DNA of 64,000 nt from Streptomyces typhae (GTDB lineage Bacteria; Actinomycetota; Actinomycetes; Streptomycetales; Streptomycetaceae): positions 62,001 through 126,000 of the forward strand of contig NZ_WPNZ01000013.1 of assembly GCF_009755605.1 (NCBI RefSeq). The letters run 5' to 3'. Position 1 is the stretch's first letter. Each line of letters begins with the position of its first letter. The notes below the pieces were generated by a model. That model was given only the letters and a program-made list of their open reading frames with translations, was not told the DNA's origin and did no database searches. Below are positions 1 to 7,530 of the stretch, piece by piece. A program made the position numbers and the translations under genes.

Positions 1-399
1 GGCCTCGCCGTCGTCCCGCTGTTCGCCGGGTACGACCTCGGCAAGGGCGTGGGCCGGATCTTCTCGTACGACGTCACCGGCGGCCGCAGCGAGGAGCACT
101 CCGTCGCCGCCACCGGCTCCGGCTCGGTCTACGCCCGCGGCTCCCTGAAGAAGCTCTACCACCAGGGCATGTCGGAGCGGGACGTCGTGCTCGCGGCCGT
201 CCAGGCGCTGTACGACGCCGCGGACGACGACTCGGCCACCGGCGGCCCCGACCTGACGCGCCGCCTCTTCCCGCGGGTGTCCCTGGTCACGGAGGAGGGC
301 TACCGTCAGCTCACCCAGGACGAGGTCGCCGAGGTCGCCCGGTCCGTGGTGGACGCACGCCTGGAGGCACCGGACGGGCCGCGGGCACCGGTGCTGTAG
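1..399 (+). CDS. prcB: Proteasome beta subunit, C-terminal part (5' end outside window)
   Basis: The reading frame is open from base 1 and ends at TAG 397-399, so 132 residues are visible. It reads GLAVVPLFAGYDL near the left edge, then GRIFSYDVTGG, LKKLY and LYDAADDDSATGGPDL, which are hallmark stretches of actinobacterial 20S proteasome beta subunits. PrcB is the N-terminal-threonine protease subunit that degrades pupylated proteins in the cytoplasm. The catalytic Thr and the propeptide lie upstream of the window. In the usual actinobacterial order prcA follows prcB directly. Here the next gene is a convergent MFS gene, so prcA must be upstream or elsewhere, or this is a second proteasome locus. 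Family assignment is firm; the locus arrangement is inference. Confidence 0.93.
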   Translation, partial: GLAVVPLFAGYDLGKGVGRIFSYDVTGGRSEEHSVAATGSGSVYARGSLKKLYHQGMSERDVVLAAVQALYDAADDDSATGGPDLTRRLFPRVSLVTEEGYRQLTQDEVAEVARSVVDARLEAPDGPRAPVL

Positions 400-462
400 G
401 AGCGGCGGTGTCGCAGGGGCACCCGAGTCGCCCCACTCCGGTGCCCCTGCGCCCCGTACGGC

Positions 463-1824
463 TCAGGCGGCCCCGGGCCCGCCCGCCACATGCCGGTCGC
501 GGGCCGCCCCGAAGCCGACCGCGATCTGCGGCACGAGCAGGACGAGCAGCACCACGACCGGCACCGTCCAGTTGTGGGAGGCGTCGTGCACGGCGCCCAG
601 GACGGCGGGGCCCGTCGCGGCCAGGATGTAGCCGAAGCACTGGGCCATGCTGGACAGCTGGGCGACGTGCCGCGCGTCCGGCGCCCGCTGCACGATGAAC
701 AGCAGCGCGAGGCTGATGGCCGCCCCCTGGCCGAGCCCGAGCAGGCTCATCCAGACGTAGGCGCCGCCGACCGGGGCGGTCAGGAGCCCGGCGTACGCGA
801 CCGCGCAGAGCAGCGCGCCGAGGGCCGCGAGGGTGCCCGACCCCAGCCGCCTGCCGACGATCACCGGCGCCACGAACGACCCCGCGATGCCGAGCAGCGA
901 CGAGAAGGACAGCATCCAGCCGGCGTCGCCCGCGCTCATGCCTGCGTCCTGGAGCAGCGTCGGCAACCAGGCCGCCGCCGCGTAGTAGTTGAGCGACTGC
1001 AATCCCATGTACGCGGTCACCTGCCAGGCGAGCGGCGAGCGCCACAGGCCGCGGACCGGGTGTGCCGCCTGCCGGGCCACGGCCGCGGCGACCCGTGTGC
1101 CCGTGCGCAGCTGCGGCAGCCACACCACCAGGGCCACCAGGGCCAGCGCGCCCCAACAGGCCAGCGTCGTGCGCCAGTTCATGCCGGACGCCTGCTGCAC
1201 CGGCAGCGTGACCCCCGCCGCGAGCGCGGCCCCGCCGAACAGCGACATGGAGTAGAGGCCCGTCATCAGCCCGGCCCGCGCGGGGAAGTCCCGCTTGATC
1301 AGGCCCGGAAGGAGCACATTGGCGACCGCTATGCCCGCGCCGATGACGACGGTGCCCGCGAACAGGGCGACGACCGGGTCCAGGGTGCGCAGCGCCGTGC
1401 CCGCGCCGATCAGGACCATGGTGGCGAGCAGCGCCCGCTCGGTGCCGAAGCGCCGCCCGAGGCGCGGTGCGACGGGCGCGAGCAGCCCGAAGCAGAGCAG
1501 CGGCAGCGCGGTCAGGAGGCTGGTGGCCGTGGCCGACATGCCGCTCTCGTCGCGGATGGTGTCCGCGAGCGGGGAGACCGCGACCAGGGCGGGCCGCAGA
1601 TTGAGCGCGAGCAGGACGACGCCCGCGCCGAGCCACAGGGCGGCCCGGCCGGTGGCGCCCGGCGGGGATCCCGCCGGGTGGCCGGTGCCAGGGTGGCTGG
1701 TGCCCGGGTGGCTGGCGCCCGTGGGACCGGTCTCCGTGGGGCCGGTTCCCGTGGGGCCGGTTCCCGTGGGGCCGGTGTCCGCCTCCGCCGCGGTGGGCGT
1801 GGTGGCGGGCCCTTGGCTGCGCAT
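463..1824 (-). CDS. MFS transporter, CynX/NimT (cyanate/nitroimidazole) type
   Basis: A 453-residue protein with about twelve hydrophobic segments starting near residue 60. The stretch LNLRPALVAVSPL at the start of helix 1 is typical of the CynX/NimT branch of the major facilitator superfamily. It should be a plasma-membrane exporter or importer of a small organic anion or drug; the substrate cannot be read from sequence. The start ATG at 1824 has AGGAG seven bases upstream. Residues about 16-50 are a low-complexity tail of five-residue repeats (GTGPT, then GxSHP types) encoded by a 15-bp tandem array. The gene lies just downstream of a GntR/FCD gene on the same strand, its likely regulator. 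Confidence 0.85.
   Translation of the reverse strand: MRSQGPATTPTAAEADTGPTGTGPTGTGPTETGPTGASHPGTSHPGTGHPAGSPPGATGRAALWLGAGVVLLALNLRPALVAVSPLADTIRDESGMSATATSLLTALPLLCFGLLAPVAPRLGRRFGTERALLATMVLIGAGTALRTLDPVVALFAGTVVIGAGIAVANVLLPGLIKRDFPARAGLMTGLYSMSLFGGAALAAGVTLPVQQASGMNWRTTLACWGALALVALVVWLPQLRTGTRVAAAVARQAAHPVRGLWRSPLAWQVTAYMGLQSLNYYAAAAWLPTLLQDAGMSAGDAGWMLSFSSLLGIAGSFVAPVIVGRRLGSGTLAALGALLCAVAYAGLLTAPVGGAYVWMSLLGLGQGAAISLALLFIVQRAPDARHVAQLSSMAQCFGYILAATGPAVLGAVHDASHNWTVPVVVLLVLLVPQIAVGFGAARDRHVAGGPGAA
1676..1780 (-). repeat. 15-bp tandem repeat, seven units, inside the MFS N-terminus
   Basis: Seven consecutive 15-base units start at 1676, 1691, 1706, 1721, 1736, 1751 and 1766. The right-hand units read GTGGGGCCGGTTCCC and the left-hand ones GGGTGGCTGGTGCCC on the plus strand. 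Units 1736-1750 and 1751-1765 are identical. The period is a multiple of three, so the array stays in frame and encodes five-residue repeats at the cytoplasmic N-terminus. Confidence 0.9.
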
Positions 1825-1888
1825 GTCGTTCTCCTGGGTGTCGCGGGGGTGGTGCGGGGCCGGGCGCGACGGCGGGGCCGGGGGAGCC

Positions 1889-2590
1889 TCAGCCGGCCGG
1901 GGGCTGCTCGCGCAGCGCGGCCATGCCCTCGGCGAGATGGGCGAGCACCGCGGCCTCGGCGGCCGCGGCGTCCCGCGCCTCGATGGCGTCCACGATCGCG
2001 TCGTGCGCGTCGATCTGGTGCCGCACGGAGTCGGGTACGGGCGCGCCGATCACGGACTGCAGGGTGGCGCGCATGCCGTCGCTCAGATGCCCGTACAGCT
2101 CGGCGAGCACGGGGTTGTGGGCCGCCGCCGCGACGGTGCGGTGGAAGGCCATGTCGGCGTCGATGAAGGCGTCGGTGCCACCGCTCTCCCAGGCCGTGCG
2201 GCGCTCGGCGAGGGCGGTGCGCAGGGCGGCCAGGTCCTCCGGCGTGCGGCGCTCGGCGGCGTGCCGGGCCGCGTCGCGCTCCAGGGACGCGCGCACCTCG
2301 TACGCGTCGAGGACGTTCGCCCTGCGCAGCCGCCGCTGCACGGCCGCACCGAAGTCGCTGTCGGCCCGCACATAGGTGCCGTCGCCCTGACGCGGCTCCA
2401 GCATGCCGGTGTGCACCAGGGCGCGGACCGCCTCGCGCACGGTGTTGCGGCCCACGGCGAGCTGCTCCACGAGCAGCGGCTCCGCGGGGATCTTCGTGCC
2501 GACCTCCCACTCGCCGTCGGAGATCAGGCTCTCCATCTGCGCGATGACGAGGTCGACGAGGTTGGTCCGTGCGGTGCTGCGCAGCGGCAT
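1889..2590 (-). CDS. FadR/GntR-family transcriptional regulator with FCD domain
   Basis: A 233-residue protein when started at ATG 2590, which is preceded by GAAAGG. An upstream in-frame start at 2647 would run through the operator. Residues about 8-75 form the winged helix (KIPAEPLLVEQLAVGRNTVREAVRAL, then a G-x-G-T-Y-V wing). Residues about 90-225 form the all-helical FCD ligand domain with its usual His/Asp metal-site spacing (DADMAFHRTV and a later H-x7-AI-EARD). It probably represses or activates the neighbouring MFS gene in response to a carboxylate; that pairing is inferred from adjacency. A perfect palindrome at 2636-2654 just upstream is a good autoregulatory site. Confidence 0.88.
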   Translation of the reverse strand: MPLRSTARTNLVDLVIAQMESLISDGEWEVGTKIPAEPLLVEQLAVGRNTVREAVRALVHTGMLEPRQGDGTYVRADSDFGAAVQRRLRRANVLDAYEVRASLERDAARHAAERRTPEDLAALRTALAERRTAWESGGTDAFIDADMAFHRTVAAAAHNPVLAELYGHLSDGMRATLQSVIGAPVPDSVRHQIDAHDAIVDAIEARDAAAAEAAVLAHLAEGMAALREQPPAG

Positions 2591-2635
2591 CGGGATGCTG
2601 CCTTTCTCTGGAGCGGCTCGCCGGAGCGGCAACAG

Positions 2636-2654
2636 ACATGGGAACATCCCATGT
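2636..2654. promoter_or_regulatory. Perfect 8-bp inverted repeat, candidate GntR operator
   Basis: The 19 bases read ACATGGGA-ACA-TCCCATGT: two perfectly complementary 8-bp arms around three bases. It lies 46 bases upstream of the chosen GntR start, where an autorepressor would bind. No second copy was noticed near the MFS start at 1824, so control of that gene would have to be by cotranscription. Confidence 0.55.
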
Positions 2655-2853
2655 TTCCGGATGTCAATCGACGGGCGGTCGGCGGCCCGCCGCCGGCCCG
2701 GCCGCGTCGTGTTGTGTCAGTGAAGTGATCTATGGGGCACCGTTACGTGATCTCGGGAAATCCGCAATGCCGGGCCAATAGGTTGATACAGCACTCGCCG
2801 GACGGCAGAGGGCATACCGCGAGTTCCGTACCGTGAAGGGGAAAATCGCCACC

Positions 2854-3513
2854 ATGCGCCACACCACTCACCGCCGCAGCACCTTGCGTACCGCCACCGT
2901 CTCCGTCGTCGCCGGTGCCGCGCTCCTCGCCCCGGCCGCCGCCGCCCTCGCGAGCACCCCGGCCCCGCAGCGCGCCGCCGCCGCGCAGAGCGCCGCCCCC
3001 AAGCCCGTCAAGATCGACATCGGTGCCGGTGTCACCCTCTCGGTCAAGGACGGCAAGCCGTACTACAAGGGCAGGGCCCTCAAGCCCGGCCAGACCGTCG
3101 AGGACGGCATCTACCTGCACCTCAGCGCCGACGGCAAGCGCCTCTACTCCAAGACGCAGGGTGGCGGCACCCCGTACGCGATCTGGGACGCCAGGACCGG
3201 CAAGAGCCTCGGCACGCAGCGGACGAGCCCCACCGCCGCGAAGGCCGCGCTGACCGCCAAGCCGTCGGCGACCTCGGTGCGCGCCTGGCAGGAGCTGCGC
3301 ATCACCGGCAAGGCCACCGGTATCAAGGCCGGCAGCAAGGTGTCCCTCCAGCAGAAGCAGCACGGCGCCTGGAAGACGCTGCCCGCGACGACCACCGTCA
3401 ACAAGTCCGGCACGTACTCGCTGCGCGCGAAGCTCGGCCTCAAGGGCACGAACGAGCTCCGCATGAAGAGCGGGGTGACGCTGTCCCCGGTCTTCGCCGT
3501 GACCGTGCGCTGA
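2854..3513 (+). CDS. Secreted protein of unknown function
   Basis: A 219-residue protein starting at ATG 2854, with AAGGGG about twelve bases upstream. Residues 1-33 are a clear Sec signal peptide: a basic MRHTTHRR start, a hydrophobic VSVVAGAALLAPAAAALA core and likely cleavage after ALA. The mature part has a 50-residue Ala/Pro/Lys-rich segment, then a small domain (about 55-125) and a C-terminal beta-rich domain (about 140-219, LRITGKATGIKAGSKVSLQQ and onward) that resembles an Ig-like or bacterial surface fold. Lys-rich repeats suggest wall or polymer contact. I recognise no family with certainty. A very strong hairpin follows the stop. Confidence 0.75.
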   Translation: MRHTTHRRSTLRTATVSVVAGAALLAPAAAALASTPAPQRAAAAQSAAPKPVKIDIGAGVTLSVKDGKPYYKGRALKPGQTVEDGIYLHLSADGKRLYSKTQGGGTPYAIWDARTGKSLGTQRTSPTAAKAALTAKPSATSVRAWQELRITGKATGIKAGSKVSLQQKQHGAWKTLPATTTVNKSGTYSLRAKLGLKGTNELRMKSGVTLSPVFAVTVR

Positions 3514-3567
3514 CCCCGGCCGCGCCGTTGACCCCGGCCGTGCGCTGACCCAGCGCCTCTCGCCGAG

Positions 3568-3626
3568 CAGGGCCCCTGGTTCTCCGGCCGCAGACCAACT
3601 CTGCGGCCGGAGAACCAGGGGCCCTG
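3568..3626. terminator. 26-bp perfect-stem hairpin downstream of the secreted-protein gene
   Basis: Arms 3568-3593 and 3601-3626 are perfectly complementary over 26 bp (left arm begins CAGGGCCCCTGG) around a seven-base loop ACCAACT. There is no T tract, as is usual for Streptomyces terminators. It would end transcription from the secreted-protein gene and insulate the downstream regulator promoter. Confidence 0.8.
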
Positions 3627-3650
3627 TGCCGTGCGCCGGGACACCGGGTC

Positions 3651-3685
3651 TGGACTTTCTGTCCAAGCCGTGTACTTTGTGTCCA
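3651..3685 (+). promoter_or_regulatory. Two 15-bp operator-like repeats 20 bp apart, upstream of the YheO-PAS regulator
   Basis: Box 1 at 3651-3665 reads TGGACTTTCTGTCCA, a 5-bp inverted repeat around five bases. Box 2 at 3671-3685 reads TGTACTTTGTGTCCA and differs at two positions. The boxes start exactly 20 bp apart, two helical turns, so a dimer on each would sit on the same DNA face. They lie 33-67 bases before the regulator start, suggesting autoregulation. Confidence 0.55.
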
Positions 3686-3717
3686 GGATGGCTGGGCGGG
3701 AGTACGGGGGTGCACAC

Positions 3718-4458
3718 ATGGGTGACGTGAACAGCCGGGCCGGGGCCGGGGCGGGGGCCGAGCGGGACGCCGAGCGCGACGCGATCCTCGCCGCCGTGGC
3801 TCCCGTGGCCGACGGCATCGCCGCCACCTTCGGTTCGCTGTGCGAGGTGGTCGTGCACGACTACCGCCGCCCGGAGCAGTCCGTGGTGGCCGTCGCGGGA
3901 GCGGTCACCGGACGCGGCGTCGGCGGCGCGATGAGCGAGATCGGGATGGGGATGCTCGCGCGCGGCGACACGGCCGACGACGAGCTGAACTATCTGACCC
4001 GCACCCAGGACGGCAAGCTGGTCAAGTCGTCCACGATCCTCCTGCGCGACAGCTCCGGCGCGGTGTTCGGCGCGGTGTGTGTCAACCTCGACATCACGGC
4101 CGTGCAGCAGGTCGGCACCCTGATCGGAGAACTCGCGGGCGTGAGTGTTGTCCCCGCCGAGCTGCCGACCACCACCTTCGGGGCCGCCGCCGACGTCGTC
4201 GACGCCGTCGTGAACTCCGCCGTCGACGCCCACCAGCTCGAACACAGCCGCCCGTGGAGCGAGCTCGGGCGCGCCGAACGCGTCGCCCTGTTCCGCGGGC
4301 TCGACGAGCGCGGCGTCTTCGCCGTGCGGCGCGCGGTCCCCCAGGTCGCCGCCCGCCTCGGCATCTCCCGCGCGTCCGCGTACAGCTACCTCGCCAAAGC
4401 CCGCGCCCAGGACTTCGAAGCGGCCGGGCCCGACACCTCCCAGGGAGCACCCGCATGA
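3718..4458 (+). CDS. YheO/DauR-type transcriptional regulator (PAS-like plus HTH)
   Basis: A 246-residue protein started at ATG 3718 (GGGGG upstream); ATG 3688 is an alternative. Residues about 25-140 match the YheO-like PAS domain (LCEVVVHDYR, GAVFGAVCVNLDIT). Residues about 190-235 form a C-terminal helix-turn-helix (VPQVAARLGISRASAYSYL). Members such as DauR control D-amino-acid or hydroxy-amino-acid catabolism. The stop overlaps the next gene's ATG by four bases, so regulator and PLP dehydratase are translationally coupled. That makes local control of the dehydratase by its substrate likely (inference). Confidence 0.85.
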   Translation: MGDVNSRAGAGAGAERDAERDAILAAVAPVADGIAATFGSLCEVVVHDYRRPEQSVVAVAGAVTGRGVGGAMSEIGMGMLARGDTADDELNYLTRTQDGKLVKSSTILLRDSSGAVFGAVCVNLDITAVQQVGTLIGELAGVSVVPAELPTTTFGAAADVVDAVVNSAVDAHQLEHSRPWSELGRAERVALFRGLDERGVFAVRRAVPQVAARLGISRASAYSYLAKARAQDFEAAGPDTSQGAPA

Positions 4459-5423
4459 CGAGTACGCCTCCGGTCACCCTCGACGACGTCCGCGACGCCG
4501 CGGCCCGGCTCAAGGGCGTCGCCCACCGCACGCCCGTGCTCCGCTCCCGCACCCTGGACGCCCGCGTCGGCGCGGAGGTCTTCCTCAAGTGCGAGAACCT
4601 CCAGCGCGTCGGTGCCTTCAAGTTCCGCGGCGCCTACAACGCCGTCTCCCGGCTCGCCCCGGAGCAACTGGCCAAGGGCATCGCGTCGTTCTCCTCCGGC
4701 AACCACGCCCAGGCCGTCGCCCTCGCCGCCCGCGAGCTCGGCAGCAGCGCCGTCATCGTGATGCCCGAGGACACCCCGCGCTCCAAGCGCGAGGCCGCCG
4801 AGGGCTACGGCGCGGAGATCGTCACCTACGACCGCTACACCGGCGACCGCGTCGCCATCGGGGAGGCCCTGGCCGCAGAGCGCGGCCTCGCCCTCATCCC
4901 GCCGTACGAGCACCCGCACGTCATCGCGGGCCAGGGCACCGCCGCCCTCGAACTCCTGGAGGAGGTCGGGGATCTCGACCTGCTGCTCTCGCCGGTGGGC
5001 GGCGGCGGCCTGATCGCGGGCAGCGCCACCGCGGTGAAGGGGCTGAGCGCCGGCATCCGCGTGGTCGGCGTCGAGCCGGAGGCGGGCGACGACACCAAGC
5101 GGTCGCTCGCGGCCGGGCACCGCGTCACGATCCCCGTCCCGCGCACCATCGCCGACGGCCAGGCCGCCGAGACCCCGGGCGAGCTGACCTTCTCCATCAA
5201 CCGGCGGCTCGTCGACGACGTCGTCCTCGTCTCGGACGACGACGTCCGCGACGCGATGCGGTTCGCCTTCGAACGGCTGAGGACCGTGGTCGAGCCGAGC
5301 GGCGCGACCGCCCTGGCCGCGGCCCTCACCGGGCGGCTCGACGACGTCCCGCCGCGCATCGGCGTCATCCTGTCCGGCGGCAACGTCGACGCCCGGCGCT
5401 TCGCCGAACTCTGCGGCGGCTGA
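4455..5423 (+). CDS. PLP-dependent threonine/serine dehydratase family enzyme
   Basis: A 322-residue fold-type II PLP enzyme. Lys56 in GAFKFRGA is the Schiff-base lysine, SSGNHAQ (80-86) binds the substrate carboxylate, and GGGGLIAG (182-189) holds the PLP phosphate. The length fits catabolic threonine dehydratases, serine racemases and threo-3-hydroxyaspartate ammonia-lyases that lack the C-terminal ACT domain, so it is unlikely to be feedback-controlled biosynthetic IlvA. Coupling to a DauR-like regulator favours a catabolic role on Ser, Thr or hydroxyaspartate, yielding a keto acid and ammonia. Exact substrate unknown. Confidence 0.87.
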   Translation: MTSTPPVTLDDVRDAAARLKGVAHRTPVLRSRTLDARVGAEVFLKCENLQRVGAFKFRGAYNAVSRLAPEQLAKGIASFSSGNHAQAVALAARELGSSAVIVMPEDTPRSKREAAEGYGAEIVTYDRYTGDRVAIGEALAAERGLALIPPYEHPHVIAGQGTAALELLEEVGDLDLLLSPVGGGGLIAGSATAVKGLSAGIRVVGVEPEAGDDTKRSLAAGHRVTIPVPRTIADGQAAETPGELTFSINRRLVDDVVLVSDDDVRDAMRFAFERLRTVVEPSGATALAAALTGRLDDVPPRIGVILSGGNVDARRFAELCGG

Positions 5424-5452
5424 CGCCCGCGAGGCCCCGCCGCCCCGGCGGC

Positions 5453-6130
5453 TCACCCCGTCAGCAGCTCCGCCACCTGCCGCGGGGTCCACCTGCCCGC
5501 CGCCCCCGGGCACCCCGCGAGATAGGCGGTCACCGCGTCCTCGTCCCAGGCGGCGGCCTCCAGGAGGCCCTCGGCGAGCTGGCGGAGGTAGCCGCCCGCC
5601 GGGGCGTTCAGGGGGACGTCCCGCGACGACCACGGCGCGGTGAAGGTGAGCACCGGGAAGCCGTCCAGGACCCCGGGACACACCAGCGTCTCGTACCGGC
5701 CCGGTCCGAGCCGTGCCCGGCCGTGCCGCAGCGCCGGCGCGAGATCGGGGCCGGTGCCGGGGGGCCGGTACATCTCCTGGGCGGCGATGTCGCGGAACTG
5801 CTCCGCCGTCAGGAGGTGGGCGCGCGCGTACACCCGGCCGCGCGCGCCCGGGTCGTAGAAGGCCCGGCCGCCGGTCCACAGCGCCGACTCCGTCGCGAAG
5901 TACAGCGCTCCGCGCAGCTCCACGGGCACGGACCTGCGCGGCGGACGCGGATCCCGGCAGCCGGGACAGTCCAGGGCCGCCCCGGCGGGCCGCCCGCCCT
6001 CCAGGTAGTGCAGGAGACGCCCGAGGCGCGTGTTGGAGCCGTAGGCGGCGTACCAGACGAGCTCCGGCACCTCGGCGTCGTCCGACGGTGTTCCCGGCCG
6101 CCGTTCCTGGATCGTCCGCACGCGGTTCAT
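5453..6130 (-). CDS. Gamma-glutamylcyclotransferase-like protein
   Basis: A 225-residue protein started at ATG 6130, which avoids overlap with the TetR stop at 6144; an upstream start at 6184 is open. The N-terminal YAAYGSN motif is the signature loop of the GGCT/AIG2-like fold, which binds gamma-glutamyl groups. Homologues in Streptomyces are often labelled histone deacetylase, which the sequence does not support. The conserved-looking RGALYFATESALWTGG and AQEMYRPPG segments look family-specific. The upstream TetR gene on the same strand may be cotranscribed with it. The reaction is unknown. Confidence 0.7.
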   Translation of the reverse strand: MNRVRTIQERRPGTPSDDAEVPELVWYAAYGSNTRLGRLLHYLEGGRPAGAALDCPGCRDPRPPRRSVPVELRGALYFATESALWTGGRAFYDPGARGRVYARAHLLTAEQFRDIAAQEMYRPPGTGPDLAPALRHGRARLGPGRYETLVCPGVLDGFPVLTFTAPWSSRDVPLNAPAGGYLRQLAEGLLEAAAWDEDAVTAYLAGCPGAAGRWTPRQVAELLTG

Positions 6131-6143
6131 CCGCACCCCACGC

Positions 6144-6761
6144 CTAGGCCGGGCCCTCGGGCGGCTCCGCGCTCGGCGGGACACCGCGTCTCCACTCCAG
6201 TTCGTAGCGCTGGAACAGCTCGGCGCGCAGGACGTCGAAGGGCATCGGCGCGCCAGGGATGAGCAGGGCGAAGACCGCGCCCATGAGCAGCGCCCGCAGC
6301 ATGCGGTAGTCCGTCTCCGACTCCGGGGAGCCGTGCCGGGACACCGACTCGCGCAGCAGGAACGCGAGCCGCTGCTGCTCCGGGCACTGCACGAAACCCT
6401 CGGCCTGGAGGATGCCCGCCATGTGTGTGCGCATCAGCATCGGCCGGTCGCGGGCGAGGCCGAGGATCGCGTCGATGGCGCGGGCGAGCAGTTCGTCCCC
6501 GTCCTCCGTGCGGGGCTCGCGCTCCAGGGCCTCCTGGAGCGTCAGATGCATCAGGCGGTGCACGGCCGACTGGAGGAGCTGCCGCTTTCCCGGGAAGTAG
6601 TACGACACCAGGCCACGGGCGGAGCCCGCCCGGTCCGCGATGTCCGCCAGGGTCGTGGTCTCGTAACCCCGCTCGCCGACCAGCTCGACCGTCGCCTGGA
6701 GGAGCCGCTCTCTGGAACGTCGGCGCAACTCTTCATTGACCGATGGGCTACGCGGGGACAT
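6144..6761 (-). CDS. TetR-family transcriptional regulator
   Basis: A 205-residue protein. Residues about 14-60 carry the TetR HTH (RERLLQATVELVGERGYETTTLADIADRAG..., then RGLVSYYFPGKRQLL). The remainder is an alpha-helical ligand domain. The start ATG 6761 has CAGGAG upstream. The only same-strand neighbour is the GGCT-like gene directly downstream. A short inverted repeat upstream (6782-6794) is a weak autoregulatory candidate. Confidence 0.87.
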   Translation of the reverse strand: MSPRSPSVNEELRRRSRERLLQATVELVGERGYETTTLADIADRAGSARGLVSYYFPGKRQLLQSAVHRLMHLTLQEALEREPRTEDGDELLARAIDAILGLARDRPMLMRTHMAGILQAEGFVQCPEQQRLAFLLRESVSRHGSPESETDYRMLRALLMGAVFALLIPGAPMPFDVLRAELFQRYELEWRRGVPPSAEPPEGPA

Positions 6762-6781
6762 CCTGTAACTCCTGCGTTGAC

Positions 6782-6794
6782 TGGCTCACAGCCA
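6782..6794. promoter_or_regulatory. Short inverted repeat upstream of the TetR gene
   Basis: TGGCT-CAC-AGCCA: five-base perfect arms around three bases, 21 bases upstream of the TetR start, next to an AT-rich TATAC stretch. It is short, so the operator assignment is tentative. Confidence 0.3.
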
Positions 6795-6971
6795 ATATAC
6801 TCAGGGAGACCCGGCCCCGCCGTCATGGGCCGGTGCCGCCTCGGGGCAGGCAACACCGCGGGGGAGTGTTGCCTGCCCTCGGGTCGGCGTGGACGTGGGC
6901 CTCAGGGCTCTCCTCGCGGATCCGGCTCGGCCTCCTTAGAGTTGCTGCGGGGGCCGAGGAGGCGCTTGGAC

Positions 6972-7217
6972 ATGGATCAACAGCAGATTCTGGCGCGGAT
7001 CACGGAGATGGTCGACGCCGAGAGGACCCTGCGGGAGTCGCTCGCGTCCGGAGCGATCGACGAGGCGACGGAGCGGTCCCGCCTCGGCGTCCTGGAACGC
7101 GAACTCGACCAGTGCTGGGACCTGCTGCGCAGGCGGCGGGCCGTGGCCGAGTCCGGCGGCGACCCCGACACCGTGCGGGCACGGCCGGCGGCACAGGTCG
7201 AGAACTACCAGTCGTAG
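6972..7217 (+). CDS. DUF2630 family small protein
   Basis: An 81-residue charged helical protein (MDQQQILARITEMVDAER ... LERELDQCWDLLRRRRA). This matches DUF2630, a short actinobacterial protein of unknown function predicted to be a helical hairpin. The start ATG 6972 has GAGGAGG at good distance. It is monocistronic, facing a convergent HAD gene across a repeat-filled gap. Confidence 0.85.
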   Translation: MDQQQILARITEMVDAERTLRESLASGAIDEATERSRLGVLERELDQCWDLLRRRRAVAESGGDPDTVRARPAAQVENYQS

Positions 7218-7324
7218 GCGGCGTACACCGACGGTCGCGTGCCGCAGGAGGGTGCCGCCGCGGATGCGGCAGCGCTTCGGGGCGCGCTCGTGCCGCGCGG
7301 CCGGCCTTCCATCCAGCCGCCTCT

Positions 7325-7530
7325 CGCGGCTGCGGTGGGTTGCCGGGCTGTCCGGTGGCTGCGTGCGCTGCCGGATCGCCTCGTGGCTGCGGTGGCTTGT
7401 CGGGTCGCCCCATGACTGTGGCGGGTTGTCGGGCTGCTGTCGGGCCGCTCCGTGGCTGTGCGGTGCGCTCCCGGGCTGTCCTGTGGCTGCGATGGGCTGT
7501 CGGGCTGCCTCGTGCCCGCGGTGGAGTCCT
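7325..7530. repeat. Degenerate tandem repeat filling a convergent gap
   Basis: About seven imperfect units of 28-39 bases start near 7325, 7353, 7382, 7412, 7451, 7483 and 7511, around a consensus CGTGGCTGCGGTGGGTTGTC followed by GGGCTGCC. Divergence between units is high, so the array is old. It fills most of the 312-base gap between DUF2630 and the HAD gene; nothing else is seen in that gap. Confidence 0.65.

Noticed and set aside
2743..4245. A 500-codon minus-strand open frame
   Set aside because: It runs antisense through a signal-peptide protein, a 26-bp hairpin and a PAS regulator, and is compositionally a shadow.
5453..6130. Histone deacetylase
   Set aside because: That label is commonly attached to homologues, but no deacetylase metal motifs are present. 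YAAYGSN indicates a GGCT-like fold.
6778..6800. A TTGACT ... TATACT promoter before DUF2630
   Set aside because: The two boxes are only 13 bases apart, too close for a sigma-70-type promoter, and lie about 170 bases from the gene.
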